Of a stretch of DNA of 64,000 nt, positions 34,223 through 42,780 are shown piece by piece. The translations under genes were made by a program, and so were the position numbers. Every line of letters starts with the position of its first letter. Position 1 is the first letter of the stretch. This DNA is from Amulumruptor sp947039275 (GTDB taxonomy: Bacteria > Bacteroidota > Bacteroidia > Bacteroidales > Muribaculaceae). A model generated the notes under the pieces. It made no database searches and was not told where the DNA came from. It saw only the letters and a program-made list of their open reading frames with translations. Location of the stretch: contig CAMQYL010000013.1 in assembly GCA_947039275.1 (NCBI GenBank), forward strand, positions 13,443 to 77,442. Direction: 5' to 3'.

Positions 34223-35437
34223 TCAGGACTGGTGCAGATCATGCCCCATGCGGGCACGTTTGGTATGGAGATAAACTCGGTTATATTCGTTGGGGGCTAT
34301 CTCGATGGGCACGTTCTCGACCACACGGAGTCCGAAGCCCTCGAGTCCGGTGCGTTTGACGGGATTGTTGGTGATAAGGCGCATGTCACGCACGCCGAGC
34401 TGGTAGAGAATCTGGGCACCCACGCCGTAGTCGCGCTCATCAGCCTTGTGTCCGAGGTGCAGGTTTGCCTCCACGGTGTCCATGCCCTCCTCCTGGAGCT
34501 TGTAAGCTCTGATTTTCTCCATCAGACCTATGCCTCTGCCCTCCTGGCTGAGATAGAGTATCATGCCGCGTCCCTCCTTGTCGACCATCTGCATGGCACG
34601 GTGGAGCTGCTCGCCACAGTCACATCTCTTGGATGCGAAGATGTCACCTGTAGCACATGACGAGTGTACACGGAGCAATACAGGCTCGGGGGTGGTGATA
34701 TCGCCCTTGATGAGTGCCACATGTTCCAGACCGTTGTCAAGCTGGCGAAAAGGTATCAGACGGAAATGTCCGTATTCGGTAGGGAGGTCAACCTCCACGC
34801 CACGCTCCACGAGCGACTCGTGCTTGATGCGGTAGGCTATGAGGTCGCGTATCGACACGAGTTTCAATCCCCACTCGTCAGCGCGCTCGCGCAGCTGCGG
34901 CAGACGCGCCATCGTGCCGTCGGGGTTGAGTATCTCTATCAGTGCGGCAGCCGGGGTCAGCCCGGCAAGACGCGCAAGGTCAATGGCTGCTTCGGTATGT
35001 CCGGCACGCTTCAGCACACCCTGGTCCTGAGCATAGAGAGGGTGCACATGCCCGGGTCTGCCGAAAATCTCGGCTGTGGAAGCCGGGTCGGCAAGGGCAT
35101 TGATGGTGGCAGCGCGGTCATGCGCCGACACGCCGGTGGTGCATCCTGGGAGCTTGTCGACAGTCACCGTAAAGGGTGTGCCGAGCATCGAAGTGTTGTC
35201 TGCCACCTGATGCTCCAGATGGAGCTGGTGGCAGCGTGATATGGTCAGAGGAGCGCAAAGCTCTCCACGGGCATTGGTAACCATGAAGTTTACGGCATCA
35301 GGCGTGACCTTCTCGGCTGCGATGATGAGATCGCCCTCGTTTTCGCGGTCTTCGTCATCGACCACTATCACGAATTTGCCTTCACGGAAGTCGGCTATAG
35401 CCTCCTCAATGCTATCGAGTTTTATTTCTTCATTCAT
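34223..35437 (-). CDS. ribBA: Bifunctional 3,4-DHBP synthase / GTP cyclohydrolase II
   Basis: Makes both starting compounds of riboflavin. The N-terminal DHBP synthase (about 1-205) has VVDDEDRENEGDL, the acidic metal and substrate loop, and GHVHPLYAQDQGVLKRAGHTE. The C-terminal cyclohydrolase II (about 210-404) has the zinc-binding cysteines in SSCATGDIFASKRCDCGEQL and YLSQEGRGIGLMEK. Both active sites look intact. 404 residues is the usual fused length. It precedes metX by 9 nt and follows the LptF/G-type gene. RibD is also in the window; the later riboflavin genes (ribE, ribH) are not. Confidence 0.95.
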   Translation of the reverse strand: MNEEIKLDSIEEAIADFREGKFVIVVDDEDRENEGDLIIAAEKVTPDAVNFMVTNARGELCAPLTISRCHQLHLEHQVADNTSMLGTPFTVTVDKLPGCTTGVSAHDRAATINALADPASTAEIFGRPGHVHPLYAQDQGVLKRAGHTEAAIDLARLAGLTPAAALIEILNPDGTMARLPQLRERADEWGLKLVSIRDLIAYRIKHESLVERGVEVDLPTEYGHFRLIPFRQLDNGLEHVALIKGDITTPEPVLLRVHSSCATGDIFASKRCDCGEQLHRAMQMVDKEGRGMILYLSQEGRGIGLMEKIRAYKLQEEGMDTVEANLHLGHKADERDYGVGAQILYQLGVRDMRLITNNPVKRTGLEGFGLRVVENVPIEIAPNEYNRVYLHTKRARMGHDLHQS

Positions 35438-35479
35438 CGTGGATAAGTATTATGCAGGATTGGAAATATATTGTCGTAA

Positions 35480-37324
35480 TTATGCTTTATCAGTCGCTTT
35501 AGGCGTGAGCATATCTATCAGCTCGTTGCACACCTTGACCACCGTACGTGCGTCATGTACCTGCGCACCGCGTCCCATGTGCATCTTGCCTATCAGCGTG
35601 GTATGGAACACCGGGAAGTCCATCAGCTTGTTGATGACGAGCACGTCACGCGAATTGCCGAGATATGTGACTACAGCCTCCATCTCCGCGCTCAGTCGGT
35701 CAAACTGCTCCTGATCGTAACGCTGGGGAACCCACCGGCGCAACGGATGTACGGCAATCACCCGCTCAGCGCGCTCCCTTAGAGCGGCAACCATCTCTAT
35801 GGCTTTCTGGGGGTCTACATCGTCCATTACCAGCTCTTTGAGCGTAACAACGCGATAAGGAGCCTTACCGAGCAGACGGCGTATGAAGTTTCTGTAGGCA
35901 TCGGCATTGAATACAGCCGAGTCGTTGACCGCCTTGTAGGTGAAGAAGATGCCGAGCGGAAGCAGCACGGCTGCGCTGAGCCACATGCCTTCCCACACCT
36001 CCCAACGTCCGTCACGTGCGAGCTTGTAGCCGGTGTTGTCTATTATATAGTAGAATATGAACAGGAACACCGAGATGACCAGCGGCATGCCGAGACCTCC
36101 CTTGCGTATGATGGCGCCGAGGGGCGCACCTATAAAGAAGAAAATGATGCAGGCAAACGACAGGGTGAATTTCTTCTGCAACTCTATGGCATGGCGGCGT
36201 ATCGTCTCGCGGTCCTCGCTCATAGCCAGAGCCTTAAACTCATAGTTCTGCTTGTTGCGCCTGGCTATGTTGAGGGCTGACTGGATATACGACCGCTGCT
36301 GTGCGCCTCCGGCTCTGAAGAGCGAGTCTATGTCGACCAACCGTCCTGCTTTCTCAGAGCCGTCATCCTTGGTGTAGGTATATCTCTTGCCATCATATGC
36401 CGTCTTGTAGGCACTTGTGCCAACTATAGGCTGTCGTCGCAGGTCACCTGCATATATGGCACCTACGCTGTCGACCCGCAACCCCACGCTGTCAATTGTG
36501 GCTTGCAGCTCGCTGAGATTCTTGCCCACATACTGGTTACGCATGCCCTGCTCGTCAAGACGGTTGAAATTGGCATCGAAGGTGACCAGTATCTCCTTGT
36601 CTTTAAAAGATTCGCGCCTGTATGGCACATTGCGCATGTTTGATGCCGCCTCCTTGAGATTTTCAAACGATTCTCCGTTCCACAGTTTCAGAAACAGGTG
36701 TGTCTGATCTTCCGAGAACGCCAGACGCCCTGAGTCGGCAAGGATGATCGACGAGTTTTCAAAACCCTTCGACACATCATATATCATCATGTTGTAGAGC
36801 GTGCCCGTATCCGAGTTTTTAGTTTCCACAAAGAGGTTGTAACCAGGAATCTGATCATAGAACACCCCTTCGGGTATCTCCACTTCGGGCGATTTCTGCC
36901 TCATGGAGTATAGGAGCGTCCACATCTTGGTCTGTGCAATGGGGAGCACATTGTTCTGGAAGAAGAATGCCCCTATGGCTATGAGAATGATAAGCGCGAT
37001 TAGGGGCTTCATGGACCGCAGCAGCGACACACCCGACGCCTTCATGGCGGTAAGCTCAAACTGTTCGCCGAGGTTGCCGAACGTCATCAGCGATGCCAGC
37101 AATATGGCAAGCGGCAGAGCCATGGGTATCATGGTCAGAGCGGCGTAGAAAAACAGTTCGGCGATGACATCCACGCCGAGTCCCTTGCCCACAAGGTCGT
37201 CGATATAGCGCCATAGGAACTGCATCAGCACTATAAACAGCGTGATGAAGAATGTCATGACGAAGAGCGGCAGAAAGCTCTCCAACATGAACATATACAT
37301 GCGCTTTATTCCAGGGATTCTCAT
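35480..37324 (-). CDS. LptF/LptG-family (YjgP/YjgQ) permease
   Basis: Inner-membrane permease of the lipopolysaccharide exporter. Three membrane helices lie in the first 120 residues (for example FLPLFVMTFFITLFIVLMQF) and three in the region after about 395 (FACIIFFFIGAPLGAIIRKG), with a large periplasmic jellyroll between them, as in LptF/LptG. I use the ATG at 37322-37324 (MRIPGIKRMYMFM), giving 614 residues, longer than the Proteobacterial proteins (about 360) owing to an extended C-terminal soluble part. The periplasmic part has a gap-rich sequence. It opens the run lptG-ribBA-metX-lepA, with a -7 promoter element 45 nt upstream. Confidence 0.88.
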   Translation of the reverse strand: MRIPGIKRMYMFMLESFLPLFVMTFFITLFIVLMQFLWRYIDDLVGKGLGVDVIAELFFYAALTMIPMALPLAILLASLMTFGNLGEQFELTAMKASGVSLLRSMKPLIALIILIAIGAFFFQNNVLPIAQTKMWTLLYSMRQKSPEVEIPEGVFYDQIPGYNLFVETKNSDTGTLYNMMIYDVSKGFENSSIILADSGRLAFSEDQTHLFLKLWNGESFENLKEAASNMRNVPYRRESFKDKEILVTFDANFNRLDEQGMRNQYVGKNLSELQATIDSVGLRVDSVGAIYAGDLRRQPIVGTSAYKTAYDGKRYTYTKDDGSEKAGRLVDIDSLFRAGGAQQRSYIQSALNIARRNKQNYEFKALAMSEDRETIRRHAIELQKKFTLSFACIIFFFIGAPLGAIIRKGGLGMPLVISVFLFIFYYIIDNTGYKLARDGRWEVWEGMWLSAAVLLPLGIFFTYKAVNDSAVFNADAYRNFIRRLLGKAPYRVVTLKELVMDDVDPQKAIEMVAALRERAERVIAVHPLRRWVPQRYDQEQFDRLSAEMEAVVTYLGNSRDVLVINKLMDFPVFHTTLIGKMHMGRGAQVHDARTVVKVCNELIDMLTPKATDKA

Positions 37325-37367
37325 AACGGTCAGTAGCATCGCCGCCAAGCCGCAGCTTTGCGAACTA

Positions 37368-37375
37368 CAAAGTTA
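37368..37375 (-). promoter_or_regulatory. -7 promoter element of the lptG-lepA run
   Basis: Minus-strand TAACTTTG fits TAnnTTTG. A TTTG lies 23 nt before it, slightly beyond ideal spacing. Leader to the ATG is about 37 nt. Confidence 0.5.
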
Positions 37376-37438
37376 CGAATTTTCGCGCAAACACCGTCCA
37401 AAATCCTTCTGGCCCAATTTTCATACTTAACTTAAAAG

Positions 37439-38575
37439 CTACAAAAGCTGTTTCAAATCATCTGGATCCGGCAGCGCATTCTTATATTCCTCGGGAAGTT
37501 CTTTTCGTAATGTGTATGTCGCGACACCCATAGGAGACGTCATGTTTCTGAATGCAAATTCTACTATTTTGTCCGATTTCTCCTTGCATAATATGATACC
37601 TATTGATGGATTTTCATCCGGGCGTTTCACATATGCATCAAGTGCTCCCAAATAAAAATTGAGCTGACCTGCATACGGAGGCTTGAAAGAGCCACGCTTC
37701 AATTCTATCGCAACCAGACATCGCAAACCTCTATGATAGAACAGCAAATCAATGAAATAATCCTGCCCTTCGACACTAAGCCTGTATTGATTACCCATAT
37801 AGGCAAAATCTTGTCCGAAAGCCATGATGAAATTCTTGACATTCTTGACTATTTCACCTTCAAGAATTTTTTCGTCAACCAAATCCTCGTCATCCTCCAA
37901 CTCCACAAAATCAAAAACATAGTTATCCCTAAACGATTGCAACGCTCTTCGTCGCAACAACTCGTCATCAATACAACCATGGAAATTAGTTGACGCTATA
38001 TTGCGAGTATTTACCAGCCCATCAGCGAGAGCCTTCTGCAATCTTTTTACCGGCCAGAATTCAGTAGCACATTTCTGAATATAAAACAGTCTCTCCTCTA
38101 ATGAACTGGTCTTACGCAATATCTCTCGATGATGGGTAAAAGCGACACTGAAAAAATCATCAAGTTCTTGCGGTGTCAAATCGGCAGTCATCAACTGCCG
38201 ATTTACGACCCTCTCAAAATCATCATCAGTCACAGGTGCTAAATCGGCAGTTGGCGACTGCCGATTTTCAAAAACACCTCGCCACTCTTCAAAGAATATG
38301 CGCATATTCTTTATATTGGTTTCAGAGAAACCCCTTAATCCTGGAAGTTCCTGATTAAGCAGTAACGAAAGACGAGAAATCGCATTGGTCCCCCAGTGTC
38401 CGAGACGAGAGCGGATGGAGATAAATCGACCGATGTTGTAGTAAAGGGTGACTATCTCCTTATTAATCAACTTTGCTGTGACATATCTACTTTCTATAAT
38501 GGCACCCTTTATAGCCCTCACAGCCGAAAGGATATCCGAATATTCAGATTTTGAAGTATCAATAATCTCCATCAT
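37439..38575 (-). CDS. DUF1016 (YhcG-type) PD-(D/E)XK nuclease-family protein
   Basis: 378-residue accessory protein. An N-terminal DUF1016 helical domain (about 1-200, with LYYNIGRFI and RGFSETNIKNMRIFFEEW) is followed by the nuclease-like domain, whose core is YFIDLLFYHRGLRCLVAIELKRG (key residues Asp, Glu and Lys of the D-ExK motif). I take the ATG pair at 38570-38575 as start; the frame extends by a GTG only. It is more AT-rich than its neighbours, suggesting horizontal gain. Two 27-nt hairpins in the coding sequence encode the similar peptides NRQSPTADLAP and NRQLMTADLTP. The biological role of this family is not settled. Confidence 0.88.
   Translation of the reverse strand: MMEIIDTSKSEYSDILSAVRAIKGAIIESRYVTAKLINKEIVTLYYNIGRFISIRSRLGHWGTNAISRLSLLLNQELPGLRGFSETNIKNMRIFFEEWRGVFENRQSPTADLAPVTDDDFERVVNRQLMTADLTPQELDDFFSVAFTHHREILRKTSSLEERLFYIQKCATEFWPVKRLQKALADGLVNTRNIASTNFHGCIDDELLRRRALQSFRDNYVFDFVELEDDEDLVDEKILEGEIVKNVKNFIMAFGQDFAYMGNQYRLSVEGQDYFIDLLFYHRGLRCLVAIELKRGSFKPPYAGQLNFYLGALDAYVKRPDENPSIGIILCKEKSDKIVEFAFRNMTSPMGVATYTLRKELPEEYKNALPDPDDLKQLL
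38178..38267. repeat. Two in-frame 27-nt hairpin repeats inside the DUF1016 gene
   Basis: AAATCGGCAGT-5 nt-ACTGCCGATTT occurs at 38178-38204 and 38241-38267, each with 11-bp perfect arms. Start-to-start distance is 63 nt, so both are in the same reading frame. The loops differ, the arms are identical. The units fall in the linker between the helical domain and the nuclease domain. Confidence 0.85.
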
Positions 38576-38596
38576 ATATGTATAAGTCACCGCGGG

Positions 38597-39097
38597 TCAG
38601 GCAAAGTAGCGGAGGTGGTTGAGGGCGCGGAGCACGTTGCAGAGAGGGCGGCTCCAGTAGGACTCGAAGTCCTCCTTGACGGCGGCGAGCGATGACTGGA
38701 CCAGCTCGTCGGGGGCATCGCGCACCACGTCGAGCAGATTGTACATCACCTGAAAGATGTCACACAGTCCCTCGGAGATGCTTGCGGCGATGGGAGTGTC
38801 GGAATACTTCATATCCTCCTCAAACACTTCGAGATATGTGTCATCCTCTCCCAGCAGATTCTCGATATGGCGGCGCAGCGAGTCGTAATACTGCTCGTCA
38901 AGCACATTCTCAATATAAGCATCCTCGGCAAGTACATCTTCATCGGGTTTGAGGTCGGTGGCGGATATGTAGATGCGCGGCAGCTGGCGGAGCATAGTTG
39001 CTATAAACTCGTCACGAGTAGATTCTCGTGCCTGTTCGAGAGCCTGACAATACTCGTTACAGAGGGCTATGAATGCTAAGGAATTAGGTGCTAACAT
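38597..39097 (-). CDS. DUF5063-family protein
   Basis: 166-residue acidic, mostly helical cytosolic protein, with MLAPNSLAFIALCNEYC at the start I prefer (ATG at 39095-39097). This start leaves 16 nt after nadD; a longer frame would overlap nadD. The family is conserved next to nadD and gmk in Bacteroidetes, as here, but no function is established. Features seen: an acidic run at about residues 88-100 (LGEDDTYLEVFEEDMKYSD) and a C-terminal YWSRPLCNVLRALNHLRYFA. No catalytic motifs recognised. The stop falls close to the DUF1016 gene, which is probably a later arrival. Confidence 0.75.
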   Translation of the reverse strand: MLAPNSLAFIALCNEYCQALEQARESTRDEFIATMLRQLPRIYISATDLKPDEDVLAEDAYIENVLDEQYYDSLRRHIENLLGEDDTYLEVFEEDMKYSDTPIAASISEGLCDIFQVMYNLLDVVRDAPDELVQSSLAAVKEDFESYWSRPLCNVLRALNHLRYFA

Positions 39098-39113
39098 CTG
39101 GAATATGTGGGAA

Positions 39114-39722
39114 TTATTGTGGTTTGCGGACTCCGTAAAGCCCGTTGTCAAGAATATATCTGTAGACACCCGGAGGGAGGAAAAAGTTCATGTCACCACC
39201 TTTGGCGAGGGCGTGGCGCACGAAAGTGCTTGACAGGTTGGTCATCGGAGCGTTGACAAACTCCGCATGGCTCTCATATATAGGTGTCTCTATTTCATAG
39301 CCCGGGCGCGGATACACTATAACACCGAACTCGTCAAGTATAGCCTCGTAATCGCGCCACTTGTCAAATATGCGCCAGTTGTCAGACCCGATGATGAGCT
39401 TGAATCTTCGTCGCGGATACCGCCTGGCAAGCAGACGCAGGGTATCGATTGTAAAAGAGGGGCGAGGCATAGACAGCTCTATGTCACATACACCCACTCC
39501 ATAAGCCTCGGCAGTGGCAATCTGAAGCATCTTGAGCCTCTGCATGTCAGGCAGCAGTTCATTGGAAGCAGCTTTGAGCGGATTAAGCGGCGAGAGAGTC
39601 AGCCACACCGCATCAAGCCGTCCGAACTGGCTCAGATACGATGCCAGCATCAGATGACCGATGTGTACGGGATTGAACGACCCGCCGAGTATGCCTATGA
39701 CCTGACGACCCTGGGAGTCCAT
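39114..39722 (-). CDS. nadD: Nicotinate-nucleotide adenylyltransferase
   Basis: Adenylates nicotinate mononucleotide to form deamido-NAD in NAD synthesis. 202 residues with the nucleotidyl-transferase motif GILGGSFNPVHIGHLML near residue 10 (HIGH), RPSFTIDTL, IIGSDNWRIFDKW and the second signature SSTFVRHAL. Length is usual. It lies 6 nt downstream of gmk and 16 nt upstream of DUF5063 on the same strand, a standard Bacteroidetes arrangement (yicC-gmk-nadD-DUF5063). Confidence 0.94.
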   Translation of the reverse strand: MDSQGRQVIGILGGSFNPVHIGHLMLASYLSQFGRLDAVWLTLSPLNPLKAASNELLPDMQRLKMLQIATAEAYGVGVCDIELSMPRPSFTIDTLRLLARRYPRRRFKLIIGSDNWRIFDKWRDYEAILDEFGVIVYPRPGYEIETPIYESHAEFVNAPMTNLSSTFVRHALAKGGDMNFFLPPGVYRYILDNGLYGVRKPQ

Positions 39723-39728
39723 GATATG

Positions 39729-40310
39729 TCAGCGGTTGATAAAATCCTTGACGAGCCCGCGCACCTCCTCCACGGCGGTGTGGAGGTCGTCATTGATCAC
39801 TATGCGGTCAAACTGCGGAGCAAATTCCATCTCATACTCTGCCTTCGCCACCCTTTGGGCTATCTGCTCGGGGGTGTCGGTAGCCCGGGCTTCAAGACGC
39901 TCACGCAAGGTATCTATCGTGGGCGGCTTTACGAACACCGACAGGGCATCCGTGCCCATCATACGCTTGATGTTTACGCCTCCCTTGACATCCACATCCA
40001 TGATGACGTTGTGTCCCTCGCCGGTTATACGGTCAATCTCGCTGCGGAGCGTGCCGTAAAATCGTCCGGGATATACCTCCTCCCACTCCACGAATAAATC
40101 GGCGGCAACCGCCTTGCGGAAGTCATCAGCAGTGAAAAAATAGTAATTGACACCGTGTGCCTCCCCTTTGCGTGGCTCGCGGCTGGTGGCACTTATCGAA
40201 AATTGCAGGTCAAGCGACGGGTCGCCCATGATCCTGTTGATGATGGTAGACTTGCCGGTACCCGAGGGTGCGGATATTATGATGATTTTGCCTTTATTTC
40301 CGTTGTCCAT
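39729..40310 (-). CDS. gmk: Guanylate kinase
   Basis: Phosphorylates GMP and dGMP. The P-loop is ISAPSGTGKST near residue 12, followed by SATSREPRKGEAHGVNYYF (the GMP-binding region) and VIMDVDVKGG. Total 193 residues from the ATG at 40308-40310; another ATG three codons earlier (40317-40319) is equally possible. It overlaps no neighbour: 6 nt to nadD, and a subfamily B repeat lies between it and yicC. The call is secure, the start is not. Confidence 0.95.
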   Translation of the reverse strand: MDNGNKGKIIIISAPSGTGKSTIINRIMGDPSLDLQFSISATSREPRKGEAHGVNYYFFTADDFRKAVAADLFVEWEEVYPGRFYGTLRSEIDRITGEGHNVIMDVDVKGGVNIKRMMGTDALSVFVKPPTIDTLRERLEARATDTPEQIAQRVAKAEYEMEFAPQFDRIVINDDLHTAVEEVRGLVKDFINR

Positions 40311-40324
40311 TATATTCATTAAAT

Positions 40325-40405
40325 TGTAGGGACGCGGCGTGCCGCGTCATCAAAGGTATGAGATGCAACGCCTGATACGGTGACGCGGCACACCGCGTCC
40401 CTACA
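40325..40405. repeat. REPIN-like inverted palindrome pair (subfamily B)
   Basis: TGTAGGG-bounded 81-nt pair with ACGCGGC/GCCGCGT cores and CGCCTGAT in the spacer. One mismatch in the right core (GGCACACC for GGCACGCC). It lies between yicC and gmk, inside what would be one transcript, so it forms a hairpin in the mRNA. Confidence 0.9.
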
Positions 40406-40423
40406 TCAGGGCGGTGTCTTGAC

Positions 40424-41305
40424 TTACAGCACGTTGAGCACCTGTTCCTTGATCTGCTCGAGTTCGTCCTTCATCTTGACCACGAGCTTCTGCATCTCGG
40501 CGTGGTTGCTCTTCGAGCCGAGAGTGTTGATTTCGCGTCCCATCTCCTGGGCTATGAATCCGAGCTTTTTGCCCTGTCCCGGCTCAGCGTTCATCGTGGT
40601 CTTGAAGTAGCTCAGATGTTGTGCCAGACGCTGCTTTTCCTCGTTGACATCAAGCTTTTCTATATAGAATATCATCTCCTGCTCCAGACGCGAGCGGTCA
40701 TAGTCCACCTTATGCAGCTGACCGAGTCCGTCCTCGATGCGGGCACGGATTTTCGCCACTCTCTCCGACTCATATTGCGGAACCATCTCAAGCAGAGTAG
40801 CTATGGCATCGATACGCTTGGTGAAGAATTCCTCAAGTTTTGCGCCTTCCTGCATCCTGAACTCTATCAGAGCGTCGGCAGCCTCATCCACCGCGTCAAG
40901 CAGAGCCTGAGCCTCCACTTCCGACACCTTTGACGATGCGGCATCGCTGCTCTCGTATATGTCAGGCATCCTGACGAGGATGCTGTACCAGTCAGCAGGC
41001 AGAGGCAGCCCGAGCTCGCGGCTTGCATTGGTGATCTGCTCCTTATAGTCACGCATCACGTCAAGGTTGAGGCGCGGGGCTTCCGACCCCTTGCTGCTCT
41101 CGGCAGTGATGACCATATCCACCTTGCCACGCATCAGGCGCGAAGCCAAGTGGTTACGCATCTCCAGATCCTTGTCGCGATAGATGGAGGGGACACGCGT
41201 CGACATGTCAAACTGCTTGGAGTTGAGCGACTTTATCTCCACTGTGATTTTTCTCTCCGGAGCCTGCACCGTGGCATCTCCGAAACCGGTCATTGATAAG
41301 AGCAT
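40424..41305 (-). CDS. YicC-family endoribonuclease
   Basis: 293 residues. The N-terminus is LLSMTGFGDATV, as in YicC, so I start at the ATG at 41303-41305. Central helices carry LEQEMIFYIEKLDVNEEKQRL, and the C-terminal DUF1732 part carries GKKLGFIAQEMGREINTLGSK, ending in helices VVKMKDELEQIKEQVLNVL. E. coli YicC is reported as an endoribonuclease acting on small RNA, so an RNA-decay role is likely but unproven here. It opens a minus-strand run (gmk, nadD, DUF5063) and is divergent from tsaB. Confidence 0.87.
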   Translation of the reverse strand: MLLSMTGFGDATVQAPERKITVEIKSLNSKQFDMSTRVPSIYRDKDLEMRNHLASRLMRGKVDMVITAESSKGSEAPRLNLDVMRDYKEQITNASRELGLPLPADWYSILVRMPDIYESSDAASSKVSEVEAQALLDAVDEAADALIEFRMQEGAKLEEFFTKRIDAIATLLEMVPQYESERVAKIRARIEDGLGQLHKVDYDRSRLEQEMIFYIEKLDVNEEKQRLAQHLSYFKTTMNAEPGQGKKLGFIAQEMGREINTLGSKSNHAEMQKLVVKMKDELEQIKEQVLNVL

Positions 41306-41328
41306 AGCTTCATAAGTGTTTCTATCCA

Positions 41329-41336
41329 CAAAATTA
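41329..41336 (-). promoter_or_regulatory. -7 promoter element of yicC
   Basis: Minus-strand TAATTTTG fits TAnnTTTG and lies 24 nt before the yicC ATG; the leader would be short. No distinct -33 seen. Confidence 0.5.
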
Positions 41337-41358
41337 GCGAAATAAGAGAGAAAAAACC

Positions 41359-41366
41359 TAAATTTG
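41359..41366 (+). promoter_or_regulatory. -7 promoter element of tsaB
   Basis: TAAATTTG followed by C fits TAnnTTTG, 31 nt before the tsaB ATG. It is back to back with the yicC element, so the two genes have overlapping divergent promoters. Confidence 0.5.
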
Positions 41367-41396
41367 CATTACATTTTTTAGCATGTTTTTCAGCAA

Positions 41397-42089
41397 ATGG
41401 CGACAATCATAAGCATAGAGACATCAGCCGATGTATGTTCGGTGGCACTTTCGTCTGACGGTTTCATCCTTCTGCACTTCGAGGAGTGGGAGAGCCACAA
41501 TCATGCCGCGCGCCTGAGCGGCTTCCTGAGCGAGTGCATGGAGCATCTGCGCCGCCACGACATGAGCCTCGATGCGGTAGCTGTCTCCATGGGACCAGGC
41601 AGCTACACCGGCTTGCGCATAGGCCTCAGCGAGGCAAAGGGACTGGCATACTCTCTCGGCATCCCGCTCATAGGTGTCGACACGCTCAAATTGCTGGTCA
41701 CACATGTGATGTTTGCCGGAGCTGAGCTGCCCGACGATACCCTCTACTGCCCGATGGTCGATGCAAGGCGCATGGAAGTGTTCACAGGCGTATATGACAT
41801 AGCTCTTAATGAAGTCACCACGCCTGGACCTATGATACTCGACGAGACTTCACTTGCCGACATCCTTGACCGCAACCACGTAGCCATCTTCGGCACAGGC
41901 AGCGACAAGGCGGTCCCCGTCTTACGCCATCCCAACGCATTATATATATCAGGAGTGGTGCCCCTCGCCACCGACATGGTGGCACTCGCCGAGAAAGCAT
42001 GGCACGCCCAGGATTTCCTCGACCTCGCCTACTCCACCCCCAACTACCTCAAAGCCTTCCAAGGCACCCAGCCCAAAGCCCGCATCTGA
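41397..42089 (+). CDS. tsaB: tRNA threonylcarbamoyladenosine modification protein TsaB
   Basis: Partner of TsaD in making t6A37 of ANN-decoding tRNAs. 230 residues of the ASKHA-like fold: IISIETSADVCSVAL at the start, MGPGSYTGLRIGLSEAKGLA near residue 65, and the dimer segment after it. It lacks the metal-binding HxxxH of TsaD, as expected for TsaB. The last 20 residues (TPNYLKAFQGTQPKARI) are Pro/Lys rich. It is a single gene: repeats and hairpins follow it for almost 700 nt. The chain length matches E. coli TsaB (231). Confidence 0.93.
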   Translation: MATIISIETSADVCSVALSSDGFILLHFEEWESHNHAARLSGFLSECMEHLRRHDMSLDAVAVSMGPGSYTGLRIGLSEAKGLAYSLGIPLIGVDTLKLLVTHVMFAGAELPDDTLYCPMVDARRMEVFTGVYDIALNEVTTPGPMILDETSLADILDRNHVAIFGTGSDKAVPVLRHPNALYISGVVPLATDMVALAEKAWHAQDFLDLAYSTPNYLKAFQGTQPKARI

Positions 42090-42166
42090 TGTGACGTCGC
42101 AAAAATCACATGGACGCAGGGACTCGGCGCAAATCTAATAGTCTGCTTAAGGCTCTGCTGCGGATA

Positions 42167-42452
42167 GATACGTCGGAGACGTATCTGTCGTGCGTAACCC
42201 CATGCACGGAGCGTCAGCGAACGTACATGGGGTCAGATAACATGCTATTATGATCAACCTCGGAGAGGTTGTGACATACCCGCGTTCCTGCACCGCCATT
42301 CTTGTTTTCCGTTTTAAATCAACGACTTACACGCATAATCATGCGTGCCACAACCTCTCCGAGGTTGATTTTACATGGGCATCCTGTCCCCCCATGTACG
42401 TTCGCTGACGCTCCGTGCATGGGGTTAATCACGGCTGGCACGTCTCCGACGC
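42167..42452. repeat. Interrupted long inverted repeat (about 285 bp)
   Basis: Three blocks on the left recur as exact reverse complements on the right at mirror positions about a centre near 42311: 42171-42181 with 42441-42451 (11 bp), 42195-42232 with 42390-42427 (38 bp), and 42253-42273 with 42349-42369 (21 bp). The sequences between blocks have equal lengths on both arms but little similarity. Several blocks fold alone too (GATACGTC-GGA-GACGTATC; ACCTC-GGA-GAGGT). The tract between tsaB and this element (42090-42166) shows nothing I can name. Confidence 0.85.
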
Positions 42453-42507
42453 ACCTCCTATATTGTATTCGCGTCACAATGCTGTTAAGCAGATCTGACA
42501 CAATATC

Positions 42508-42655
42508 GACCCCAGAGGGGTCACATATATTAGGCATGGGTCACACAATCCGTCAGGATTGGCTGACCCATGTTATTGTCACGCCCCCGGTTTCCGCCGC
42601 TGTAGGTGGCGCATAGCCCCTGCGTGGGTTGTGTGCCTCCTATGGAGGCATTGCG
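42508..42655. repeat. Hairpin mosaic element, copy 2
   Basis: GACCCC-AGA-GGGGTC (42508-42522), box TTAGGCA (42530), a long stem CATGGGTCA/TGACCCATG (42535-42543 with 42564-42572) with inner CAATCC/GGATTG, box CTGTAGGTGGCGCA (42600) and GTGTGCCTCC-TAT-GGAGGC (42631-42649). Box order and spacing match copy 1 at 25545. The segment 42650-42780 that follows has a fragment GCCGCGTCCCTAC like subfamily B repeats and otherwise nothing recognisable. Confidence 0.6.
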
Positions 42656-42780
42656 CCGCGTCCCTACGAGCTTGCGAAGCCTCGTGGCATATCCCTATAT
42701 TCCCCCGTAGTGAACAAGTAGGGTATTTCTGACGTATTATTTATACAAATACGTTTCATAACCCTTTTTCAAACTTCACC

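Noticed and set aside
42302..42616. Open frame of 104 codons after tsaB
   Set aside because: It spans the right arm of the inverted repeat and the mosaic, and shows no protein-like pattern.
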